This document shows positions 53,087 through 64,000 of a stretch of DNA of 64,000 nt, in pieces. The DNA lies in contig NC_067482.1 of NCBI RefSeq assembly GCF_947179515.1, positions 74,067,811-74,131,810 of the forward strand. The letters are read 5' to 3'. Source of the DNA: Apodemus sylvaticus. Lineage: Eukaryota > Chordata > Mammalia > Rodentia > Muridae. The notes below the pieces were generated by a model. That model was not told where the DNA came from. It did not search any database and saw only the letters and a program-made list of their open reading frames with translations. Positions within the stretch are counted from its first letter, which is position 1; each line of letters opens with the position of its first letter. Position numbers and translations under genes: made by a program.

Positions 53087-56000
53087 CACTGTGTCCCTCC
53101 GCTTTGCTGCGAAGGTAGGCAAGGCCTGGCCCAGACCCAAGTCCAGCGCCAGGTGCCTCCCACCTTCTCTCTGATATCGTGTGACCATGGGGGCAGAGGC
53201 CATGGCCGGAAAGCTGGGTTTCAATCTGGGTAACTTAGTAAAAGGCCCAGACTGTGGGTTTCAGATCCCACCAGGAAGCAGGTGTCAGCTGTGTGCTCTG
53301 CCCACAGGGGTGCCGGAAAGAGCCAGCCAGGCGGGTTAGCAGTCTGAAGGTTCCAGTCCTTAAGGCCCAAGCTTCATCTGTCTGTCCCTGGTCACCGGTG
53401 TGTGCTGATAGACCCCACCCTGCCGGCAGGAGCAGTGGGGCCTGGAGTTCCTGCCAGGGAGAGTTAATTAACATGTAACTACTGCGTGCATCTTTACATA
53501 CGACCTCTTTAGACCTCCTGAAGCAGCAGCCCCACCCGCATTTCAGGCCTGGGGACAGGCACTGTCACCTGTTGCCTCGGAGAAGAGAAAGCAAAGGAGA
53601 AAAAGAAGCAGTGGACCCAGGGTCCCCGGCTAGCGTGGGAAAAGCGGGAGTTCGGAGTAGTTTGATCTTGTGCTTACCCAGTGGGCCACCAGGGACTTGG
53701 TGGCCAAGGACAAAGAACACAGTGTGTGCCTTGTGAATTGAGTCCCTGTGCCCAGGGAGCCCTCACTAGGTTGTACATTCTGCATCAAGTGCATTAAGTC
53801 AGTTACCTCTCCCCAGGGTGGAGCCTGCCAGGCTTTGGTGACAGAGGCTCTGAGGCTCATGACTGTCCTATACAGCTGTTCCCGGGCCTGTGCAGTGTGG
53901 TGGTAAATGAGTGATTGTGTCCTTGGGGTTGATCTCAGTGCTGGAGACTTTGGTTGTAATGCCTGAGGGAACCAAGGTTTGTCTATATGTACTCTGCAGG
54001 GCATCAGAAACTTGCCTGGAGAAGGTGTCACCTGAACATCTTTCAAAGCCTAGGACATGGAAGAGAGCTGCTTAGGGGTCCTCATTTTCCAACTGTCCCC
54101 CAGACTTGCTTTCTGGAACACGCACACTTCCTGGCCCGCTCTTAGCCCTGGCACTTAGCACATAAGAAGTTCCTATGATGGTGGTCATGGCTGGACTTGG
54201 CTGCTTCTGAGACCAGACAGCAAGGGAGACCAGTGACAAGGGCTAGTGGAAGGCCACGGGGAGTTATGAGGCTCTGGGGGAGATGGCTCAACAGCGAGAT
54301 GGGTCCAGTCTGAATTTTGCCCCAGCAGGGCTGCCAGCCATATATGAGTCATAGTCATCTCCAGCTGTGCCTAGCCAGAGGAGCCTGGCCCCTTCTCATA
54401 GGTGTCCTGATTGTCTGGCCCAAGGAGTCCTGTCACTCCGCTCAAGCAGAAGCCCTGAGCCTGGTCCTACTGACCTAGGTGGCCTAAGTGACCTTGGTGA
54501 CACAGGGTGCGGGGAGACTCAGCCTGGTCCACTGATGCCCTTATGCCCCTCTGGTGGAAGGGCTGACTAGCCCTCAGCTGCCTTGTGCTCACAGATGGGT
54601 TAGGAAGCAGTGCTACCCTGCCCTGTCAGAGACTCATGGGCTGGAGTGCTGCACAGGAGCCCCTGACATGACAGGAGGAAGAAACGTAGCTTGTGCTGTG
54701 TGAATCTGCAATCCTAGCCTAGCTGTACCTTGGATCAAGCACAGGCCCCTGGGGTAGGCCCTTCGGTCCCAGCCTGGTACAGCCTTTTCTCCTCATCCCT
54801 TCTGGGCCTCACAGGGCTTCCGGTAGGACCGTGACTATTTAGGTGTGAGGGGCCAGTGTAATGTGTGTGTGGGAACACATTACCCCCGCTGACCTTAGAC
54901 CACACAACCGAGGGACCCCCTGAGTCACGTTGTTGGTCCCTGAGTACATGCTGTGACCTGGGTCGGTACTATAAGCTTCCCAGCCGTGAGGTCCGCACTG
55001 GTGCTCTCTGAGTCTTCCGGAAAGCTGGCAGCACGCCTCTGTTTGTTGCTTTCAGCCTCTGGTTGCATTCCAAGCCTCTAATGTCAGCATCTCCAGGAAG
55101 TCTCTCCAGGCAGGGCTGATGTGGCCAGTCATCATGTCACCTGAGCTGACAGCGTGGCTGTCCTCACTGGCTTTCAGTGGGCCGTGACAAGGACAGGGAT
55201 CTCATCAGCCTGGTGCCTGTGGCTTCTGGGCCCAGTAACCGTGTGCGGGGTTGGTGTAGGAGCCGAGCTCCTTAGCCTGGCTGTGTCCACTGAACTACTT
55301 GAGCAGTTGTCCAACTTTGTGCCTTCCCTAGGGCTTTGCTAGCCAGGGGGGTGGGCCCCACATGTTTTAAAAAACCCCTCATCCCAGAGTGATGCTGGTT
55401 GCCCCATGTGGGGGACCCTCTCAGTTCTGACACTCCTTGTGTGGAGAAATGAGCGTCCCCAGCCACCTGGGGGAGACTCCCTTCAACTTGGCTATCCTCC
55501 ATGGGGAACCCCTTGGCCCAGGCTAGCCCAGTGACTCTGTTTATTGTGGAGCCCCTCAGCCAAGTGGCCCTGACTGCCCTGTGTGGGAAAACCCTGACTG
55601 GCACATATGGTCCTCTGCTCTGGCCTTTGCCATTCTTCATGCTCATCCATGTAACCCCTCATGATGGCCATCATGAGAGGGGCGGACACACTGGAGGCCA
55701 AGGACCTAGGACCAAGGGTGCGGAAGTGGGGAGAGCATAGCATGGCGCTGCGGGGCCAGATTTACTGCTCGCATGTTCATAACTGTGCTCCTCTGGGAGG
55801 GTTCAGCGTGCTTTAGGACGCTCAAGGGACTTAAGGTGTAAGTTGGCTCGGCGTGAAGACAACAGACGGCTTGCTTATGAAGGCTCCCTCCCAGGGGGCT
55901 GGGTGCGCAGTCAGGGAAGGATGCCAGGGTAGCCTGGTGCGGCTGAGCACGGCCCGGCTCCCGATGAGCGAGAGAGCTTCCCACACCCTTTACTGCTTCA

Positions 56001-57202
56001 GGGAATCAGGCTCCAGCCAGGCAGAGTGAGGGCAGGGCTGGTGTGCTGGGATGGGGGACAGAGGAACGCCATGCACCTACTCCTAGCTGCTTCCTTGTTG
56101 GCCCAACACGCTCTTCCCCGTCTGTTCTGCGTTTGCTGAGCTGTCTGTCCTGTTGGAAGCTGGGGCATGGAGACCAGTTAGATCCAGTGCAGTGAACCGC
56201 AGCGGTGCACAGCTGGAGGCCAAGATGGATGAAGGAGCTGGTGTTAGCAGATAGGATGGTGTATCAGAGGGGCTCTCTCTCCTCCCTCAGACGCCAGCAG
56301 AAATGCCAAGTTAGCAAGCCATGCAGGATTCTTTCAAGTGCATGGGGCCTGTGGGAGAGCAGGACTGAAGAGATGGGCAGGACCCTGTCTGGGGGCTCAC
56401 AGAGGTCAGGACTTGCCACAGAGCCCGTCTGGCGTGAGACGATGCCTAATATAGGTTATATAGGCCTGACCGTGTTCATCCCTGAACCATGCACGTGCTC
56501 ATGCAGGGAGGTGCCCGGGGGGTTGTGTGCACTTCCCTGCAGCCCAGGACGAGGTTATTCCTTATTGGAGCGTGTTGGGCTCATCAGGGTGAAGCCTCAT
56601 ATATGGGATCAGTGCCCTTATAGAACAGGTCGAAGAGCAGTTTCACCCCTCCCGTCAGAAGACAGGGCAAGGGGCCACCATGAACAATAAACCAGGCCTG
56701 AAGCCAGTCTGCTGGCGCTATGAACGCGGACTTCTCAGACACCTAGAACCCTAAGCAATCAACTTCAGTTTGTAAATTCCCAGCCTTCAGCAGCCCTGAC
56801 AGGGAAGACACCCACTCTTAAGGAAAAAAGGAATGCCTATCTGCTGTGCCCTCCAAAGCTGCTCTGCCTGCAGAGTGTTGGTGTGTGTGCACTCTTGCTT
56901 TTTCAGGCCTCTCAGACCACAGTCCTGTGAGTGGACTGGATCTGAAAGGTAACAGTGGGACTCGGGCCTGTTCCCCATTCCCAGTCCTCACACCCCCAGT
57001 TAGAACCGGCTGCCACTGTGCTGGCTTGCTTGCAGCATTGGAAGGCAACCTGTCTGTCACAGCCTTGGCCTCCTGCCTCTCGCCTTAATGTTAAAGTGAG
57101 AGGAGGTAGCAGGGCTCCAGAAACCTGGTCCAGCCAACCTCCATGCCGCTGACGGCGATAATGTCTGGCTGTGTGACATTCTGATGTCTCCTCCTGTTCA
57201 AG
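53085..57202. other. Wfs1 intron 2, 3' part
   Basis: Intronic. Many short open frames, none with wolframin or other known similarity. No clear young repeat. GC content is moderate throughout. I see no further feature. Confidence 0.55.
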
Positions 57203-57285
57203 GCCCCATGAAGGCAGATGCGGAGATCCCCTTTGAAGAAGTCCTGGAGAAAGCCAAGGCTGGAGACCCCAAAGCACAGACAGAG
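57203..57285 (+). CDS. Wfs1: Wfs1 exon 3
   Basis: 83 nt. Acceptor TCCTGTTCAAG|GCC and donor CAGAG|GTGAGG. It completes codon 79 (Gly) and encodes residues 80-106: PMKADAEIPFEEVLEKAKAG then DPKAQTE. The segment IPFEEVLEKAKAGDPKAQTE is strongly conserved in wolframins and forms the first helix of the Sel1-like region. It ends on a codon boundary. Confidence 0.97.
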
Positions 57286-58384
57286 GTGAGGACCAGTGTC
57301 TGGGAGAATCTTAGGACATGACCCCAGCACAATGGGTCTGGGCTGGTGTCCTGTGGCTCATGCGGTAGGGGTCTGGCCTCATCTGCAGGAACAGGGAGCT
57401 AGCGCCGCTCTGCCAGCCTCCATATTGGCTAGGTTTGGGTGGGGTTCTTTCTCAGGACCTCCCCAGTGTACCTATGTTCACCGCTCTGGTCCTACACACA
57501 TCCTGTCTTGGGCTTGTGTTCCTCCAAGACACCCTCCCTCCTTCCTGCCCACCCACCCTCTTCCAACTGTCTGCAAGAGGCTGGTTCCCTAAGGACGGTC
57601 TGTCTCAGCTGAAGGCCCACTCAGCCCAGGGCATTGTGGGACAGGAGAGTCAGGAGTGGAGGAGCTCAGGCAGGACAAGTTTGCTGAGTGTCAGAGACCC
57701 AAGTACACAGGGAGGGAGGAGGGAGAGGAGGACAGAGACCTGATAGGCCATCTTTCCTCTCTCACGATGCCCTGGCAGGTGTGAATCAGCGGGCCCGCTT
57801 TTTCACTGCAGTGGAGGCCTAGAAGGTTTTTGTCTCCTCCAGCCTGTCCTAGTACTCTGCAGACTGCCATACCAATCTAGTTCCCTGCTAGTTCCCATCC
57901 CACGTCTAGAGTGCTGGGGGACTCCACTGTACCTCCAGCCTCGTCTCAGCCTACCCTGGAGGAGGGGGGTCACTGTATGACACAAGGGCTTAGAGTGATT
58001 TCTGACTCCTATGTTTGTGGCTCAAGCAAGTGACTCCTGGAGTTTCCCACCCTCAAAGGAGGGGGCAGGGATCTATGTAGAGACAACCAGGAAAGTTTCT
58101 CTTTGTGTCTGAGGGACTGTGAAGGCCTCCCCAGGCTGTAGCCTAGGCCTCCTGAAGCTGGGGAGCACGCCCAGCTCTTTCCTGGCCTGTTTATGCTCTT
58201 GACTTCACTTTGGCCATCTGTAGAGTGGGAAGATTGGACTGGATTAGCGAGCACTTTTGCATAGGGCCAGATAGTAAATATTTTGGGCTCTACAATCTGT
58301 CTAAACTGATCAAACTTCCCATGGAAGAGAGAAAACATGTCATGCCAACATGTAAGCAAGCAGCCAAGGTTGTGTTCCAGTAGA
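57286..58384. other. Wfs1 intron 3
   Basis: Intronic. A MIR-like string (CTTTGGCCATCTGTAGAGTGGG) occurs near 58207. Otherwise unassigned. Confidence 0.5.
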
Positions 58385-58387
58385 CCT

Positions 58388-58555
58388 GACAGAGCTGGTG
58401 AAGCCGCTCAAACAGGTGAAGGCGACTGCTGCCAAGCCTGGTGATCTGAGTTCGAGTCCCAGAGTCCACATGATAGAAGAGAGAACTGAATCCCACAAGC
58501 TGTCCTCTGAGTAAATAAATGTAATAATTTTTTTAATAAAAATAATTCTATTATA
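58388..58555 (+). mobile_element. ID/B4-type SINE in intron 3
   Basis: AGAGCTGGTGAAGCCGCTC, AACAGGTGAAGGCGACTGCT, GCCAAGCCTGGTGATCTGAG, TTCGAGTCCCAGAGTCCACA, then AT-rich tail AAATAAATGTAATAA. Confidence 0.75.
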
Positions 58556-58754
58556 ACAATAAATAGAAATCTGGACTAAGGCCAGAGCTCCCCTGGCTGC
58601 CTCTTAAGCATGAGCTGTTTGAGAGGCAGTCAGTGCACGCAGATGTTCTAGTTTTCTGATTGTGTCGTGTCGTTATGGAAGGTCCCACCCCTGCCCCATA
58701 GTGAGGAGGACAGAGCCCCGGAAGCCGGGACATGATGGGCGTCTCTGCTTTTAG

Positions 58755-58899
58755 GTGGGCAAACACTACCTCCGACTCGCCAATGACGCAGACGAAGAAC
58801 TCAACAGCTGCTCAGCCGTGGCCTGGCTAATCCTGGCGGCCAAGCAGGGCAGGCGGGAGGCCGTGAAGCTCCTGAGGCGGTGCCTAGCTGACCGGAAAG
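58755..58899 (+). CDS. Wfs1: Wfs1 exon 4: Sel1-like repeat segment
   Basis: 145 nt, the same length as human exon 4. Acceptor TGCTTTTAG|GTG and donor GAAAG|GTGAGG. Encodes residues 107-154 and the first base of codon 155: VGKHYLRLANDADEELNSCS, then AVAWLILAAKQGRREAVKLL and RRCLADRK. The A...WL..AA.QG..EA pattern is a Sel1-like helix pair, thought to serve protein contacts on the cytosolic face. It is the most conserved exon in the visible part. Confidence 0.98.
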
Positions 58900-59264
58900 G
58901 TGAGGATGTGCGGGGCCCCTGGCAGCCACCCTCAGGGCGTGTGGATGGCAGATCTGGCCGCTCCATTGGGAAGGGAGAAATCTTTTTGGTTGTCTCCTCA
59001 CGCTGAGAGGTTTTTGAAATCTGCCAGCTACATCACAAGCTAGGCCAATTCCATATCTTTTGTCCTGTGCTTGGTGTCCACAGGAGGTAATTAATTAGAT
59101 TTCACTTCTCTTCTGGGCTCTAGTCCGAATTGGGAAGGAAATCTTAGAGTCAGAGAGAGGCATCTGTCCCAAGTGTCCTGGACCGTGAGTGTCTTACAGG
59201 CTCCGAGTCTGAGGAAGAGGTGACACGGGTGCTTCACACAGTTTTTGTTGTTGTGTATTTTGAT

Positions 59265-59450
59265 ATTTATTTATTAATATTTTATTTATTTTATGTGTGT
59301 GAGTATACTGTCGCTGTCTTCAGACACCAAAAGAGGGGATCGTATCCTATTACAGATGGTTGTGAGCCACCATGTGGTTGCTGGGAATTGAACTCAGGAC
59401 CTGTGGAAGAACAGTCTTTACTCTTAACCACTGAGCCATCTCCAGCCCTT
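59265..59450 (-). mobile_element. B2 SINE in intron 4
   Basis: TTTATTTATTTTATGTGTGT, ACTGTCGCTGTCTTCAGACA, CACCAAAAGAGGGGATCG, GGTTGTGAGCCACCATGTGG, TGGGAATTGAACTCAGGACC, CTCTTAACCACTGAGCCATC: a full reversed B2. Confidence 0.93.
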
Positions 59451-60464
59451 TGATATTTATTTTTAACTGTTATTTTTTTATGCTACTGTGTAAAATTTGC
59501 AATATATAGATGCCACCAGATACAGATAACTCAAAGCCCAGGGAAGTACTTTATATCTTTTCTTCTGTCTGTATAATAGTGTTTTCAATGTTACATTTAG
59601 TATACAAATCCTTTCCTTTTACAGCTTGACTGGTAGTTTTGGGGAAGGAAAAACAAAACGAAAGAGGAATGGTTTCCCCATTAAATCCTGTCAGCCAGGT
59701 TGTCTCATCCAGACTGCCCAGGCCACAGCCAGCAAAGGGGAGAGCAAGCCACACAACCATGATCTGGTGCCAGTGGTTCTCAGGGCTGCTTGGGAGTGGA
59801 GGCAGGGGCATAGCCCTGGAGAGTGGGAGAGGGAAGTATCTCAGGCTCAACTGGCCTGCATGCCCTGCCCTGCATTTCTGCCCCAAGATTCCTGGGCAGA
59901 TAAAAAGCGCAGTCCTCCTGAGAGACATGATACCATTTCACGGCTCCTGCGCCCGTCTCTGCTCGCCTCAGTCCCCGGAACCTCTGGCATTCTTTGCTCT
60001 GTATGGAAGACCCCATGCTCCCAGCTGTCCTGGCAGGGGCCTCAGCCCAGGAAGCACTGTGGGCAGGGATGCCCCTTCCTGCCGCACGCGCACGGTAAAT
60101 GCAGTAAATGAGACCCCATTCTCGATAGCTGCTTCCTTTGCAGACCCGTGGCACCTTGCTTTGCACCTTGTCACCATAGTACCTGCTGATGAGGGTCCCC
60201 AAGGGTGAGGTGTGAGGAGAAACAAGCACGGGCAGCCCTGTGCTACAGTGGACACTCGGGCGTTGCCAGCCCAGCCTGGCTTCCAACTTGGAGCCCAGGT
60301 GCTGTCGGGGATGGGCTTAGACACGCCCTGGGGGCAGGTACCTGCTCTACCCTGAGTCAAAGAAGCCAGGCAGACCTTCCTCACATCACTGTGCCCAGCC
60401 TCCTGGGAGCATTCCTGGGGGGCTGCTGTGAGGTATGGGGTTGCCTAATGCCTCTGTCTGTCAG
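59451..60464. other. Wfs1 intron 4, 3' part
   Basis: Several overlapping open frames of 140-190 codons exist on both strands (59626-60384), but none matches wolframin or another known protein and none is bounded by credible splice sites. Intronic sequence only. Confidence 0.5.
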
Positions 60465-60635
60465 GCATCACTTCTGAGAATGAGGCTGAGGTGAAGCAGC
60501 TGTCCTCTGAGACCGACCTGGAAAGGGCCGTGCGCAAGGCCGCCCTGGTGATGTACTGGAAACTCAACCCCAAGAAGAAGAAGCAGGTGGCTGTGTCGGA
60601 GCTGCTGGAGAATGTCGGGCAGGTCAACGAGCAGG
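60465..60635 (+). CDS. Wfs1: Wfs1 exon 5
   Basis: 171 nt, the same length as human exon 5. Acceptor TCTGTCAG|GCATC and donor GAGCAGG|GTAAGC. Completes codon 155 (Gly) and encodes ITSENEAEVKQLSSETDLER, AVRKAALVMYWKLNPKKKKQ and VAVSELLENVGQVNEQ, with the first base of codon 212. It includes a lysine cluster (NPKKKKQ), part of the cytosolic N-terminal region reported to bind regulatory partners such as calmodulin (recalled). No changed key residue is evident. Confidence 0.98.
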
Positions 60636-61034
60636 GTAAGCCAGCCGTCTCTCCAACACTGGACTCCTTTGCCTTCCTCTGGGGTCGAGGTCTCCGTGGT
60701 CGGGCGGCGATTGGCGTGTTGGCAAGACTATAAGTTCCATTTATTGCTCATCTATTGATCAGAGTGTGCTGGGCTATTCCTGGTTCCAGAACCAGAGATC
60801 CAGGGAGTGATGAAAGCCTGGTCCTCACCCCCAGGGAGATAGCTGCCCAGTACGTGATCTTGACTGAAGGCAGTCAAGGAGAGGCAGTGCCAGCCAAAGA
60901 GAGGAAGGGTGGTGGGTGTGTTCATCACTGAATATGCCGGCACTCCTGCTGATGGCCCAACAGTGGCTACCCAGGGATGCAGCTCTGCATATGATGAGAC
61001 CCCGCCCAAGCCATGTGATCCCTGAGAACAGTGA

Positions 61035-62627
<1,593 letters not shown>

Positions 62628-62776
62628 CCAAGAACTACATTGCTCTGGACGATTTCGTGGAGCTCACCAAGAAGTACGCCAGGGGCATCATCCCCACCAA
62701 CCTGTTCCTGCAGGATGAGGAGGAGGAGGACGAGCTGGCGGGGAAGAGCCCCGAGGACCTGCCACTGCGCCAGAAG
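62628..62776 (+). CDS. Wfs1: Wfs1 exon 7: last coding exon in the window
   Basis: 149 nt, the same length as human exon 7. Acceptor CTGTGCTTCAG|CC. Completes codon 239 (Ser) and encodes KNYIALDDFVELTKKYARGI, IPTNLFLQDEEEEDELAGKS and PEDLPLRQK (to residue 288), ending on a codon boundary. The acidic run DEEEEDE precedes the region where human wolframin enters its membrane domain in exon 8. The donor AAG|GTTCGT is weaker than the other Wfs1 donors (T at +3, C at +4). The position of the boundary is supported by human protein similarity, which continues with a valine-lysine-tyrosine sequence encoded in the next exon, not by the intronic frame here. Confidence 0.96.
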
Positions 62777-63441
62777 GTTCGTGCCGCTCCTGCCTGGCAC
62801 CCTGCCGCGATCCTGGGAGCTGAGGCCAGGGGTCCGTAACTTCACAGACACACTTGGATTGGGGCCACCTGAGGTTCCTGTGTGAGGAGGCGCCTCAGCC
62901 CAGGAAGCAGAGGCAGGGTCGTGCAGTTATCCCTGGAGAGAGTCATGCCAGGGCAGCAAGCTAAGGCTTTGGAGTTACACTTACATTCACATTCACTATG
63001 TAGTGATGTCGTCTGTGGCCCAGGACAGAGGCCACTTTCTAAATATGCCTTCCCCCAACCAAATGCTAGGGTCTGTGGGCCAGCTCTGCCATGGGCCTGG
63101 TTACTGAATCTACCATACAGGGACACCAAGGGCGAGCTGGGGGAACAGATACTGGGCGGAGACAGCAAGAATAGGAGGGGTATAGAAGTGTACTCTGCTT
63201 TGACCACTGTTGTTGGGACTCAGTGCAGACACAGGGTGTGGCCATAGGACCGTTGCAGAGCTGCCCCGGGTCAGTTGGTGAGCCTGGTCAGATGCAAGCA
63301 TTCCTGGGCAGTGGGCAGATTGACCCAGGTAAGCCACAAAGCCCAGGCCAGGGCCCGTCAGCAGAGGAACTGTTCCATAGCCCGTAGCTGTGCGTGCCTC
63401 AGTTCCAGTGATTATGGCTAAGAAGACATGAAACACACACA

Positions 63442-63485
<44 letters not shown>

Positions 63486-64000
63486 GTTAAAATGGGGGCT
63501 GCTGGGTCTGCTGACCAGGAAGTGGCTAGACAGTCTTCACAGGGGGCTGGAGTGTGAAGCGGGCCACCAGGGGATGCGGAGACAGGACAGAAGGAAGAAA
63601 GTGGGAAGCAGTTTACCACAACACCCCGGAGAGATAAGGTCCAAGTGTGAGCCATGTCCCCAGGATGTTGACAGGTAAAGCCCCACTCTTGCCCCTGAGC
63701 ACTGTTTCCATGACAGTTCTGAGCATCAGGGTGGCGTAGAGGCCTATGGCTGTGAGGAAGGCCCATGTAGGGGTGCACTAGACTGAGCCTGTTCACAGAA
63801 AGGATTCCCAGATGGTGCCCTGACTCTGAGAGGAAGAAGCCAGCAGGGTCCGTATGGTTCTTGGCAAAGAAGAGCCCCACTCTTGCTAATGGGGGTCAAG
63901 GCGAAAGGATGCATTGGAGAAGGACCCTCAGGCCAGAGTCACAGTGCGCACTGTGATGCCTCCTTCCGACACACTCCAAGTGTATGTCCTGCTTCCCCAT
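62777..64000. other. Wfs1 intron 7, 5' part (window edge)
   Basis: Intronic to the window end. It contains a CA microsatellite (63435-63482). No exon 8 sequence (transmembrane domain) is seen before 64000. Confidence 0.7.
63435..63482. repeat. (CA)n microsatellite
   Basis: ACACAC run of about 48 nt with one CATACA interruption, in intron 7. Confidence 0.96.

Noticed and set aside
59626..60384. Overlapping 138-189-codon frames in intron 4
   Set aside because: They lie on both strands in several frames with no known domain or splice framing, as expected by chance in GC-rich intron DNA.

Overview
The window is mammalian nuclear DNA from a murine rodent. Two things show this: the 5' half of the wolframin gene Wfs1 on the + strand, and a repeat load typical of mouse-like rodents (B1, B2, B3 and B4 SINEs, MaLR-type LTRs of ORR1 and MT style, and a near full-length L1 with a rodent-type ORF1). 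I cannot fix the species. The predicted N-terminus differs at several residues from the house-mouse protein as I remember it, so a different Mus species or another murine genus is possible. There are no operons, CRISPR arrays or prokaryotic features.

Layout. A CpG-rich block at about 2.05-3.26 kb looks like a promoter. On the - strand it carries a GC-rich exon-like segment ending in a good splice donor. Because Jakmip1 is the divergent neighbour of WFS1 in human, I read it as the probable Jakmip1 promoter and first exon. From 3.3 to 43 kb there is intergenic DNA full of repeats: a 30-bp minisatellite (4.55-4.87 kb), many SINEs, a nested B2/B1 pair (11.58-12.05 kb), a nested B1/L1 pair (16.8-23.7 kb), diverged L1 remnants, about ten MaLR-type LTRs, a CTG/GTG repeat (27.5 kb) and long homopurine/homopyrimidine tracts (39.76-40.0, 41.79-41.86 and 42.8-43.03 kb).

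Wfs1 begins at a TATA-less CpG-island promoter (about 43.2-44.2 kb). Non-coding exon 1 ends at 43750. Coding exons 2-7 are at 50579-50818, 57203-57285, 58755-58899, 60465-60635, 61123-61203 and 62628-62776. They join in one open frame of 288 codons encoding the cytosolic N-terminal part of wolframin, including the Sel1-like region. The large last exon (all membrane spans and the ER-lumenal domain) lies beyond the right edge. Intron 1 is about 6.8 kb and intron 2 about 6.4 kb.

Most striking non-genic signals: (1) two separate places where two retrotransposons inserted at one and the same target site, each leaving three copies of the duplicated target with a TTCTT/AA cleavage context; (2) a 423-residue open L1 ORF1 whose coiled coil was lengthened by 66-bp units; (3) an ER-stress-element-like sequence just upstream of Wfs1 exon 1 whose CCAAT half appears broken; (4) a 220-nt pure purine tract about 0.6 kb upstream of Wfs1. 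I found no evidence of a wholly new biological system.
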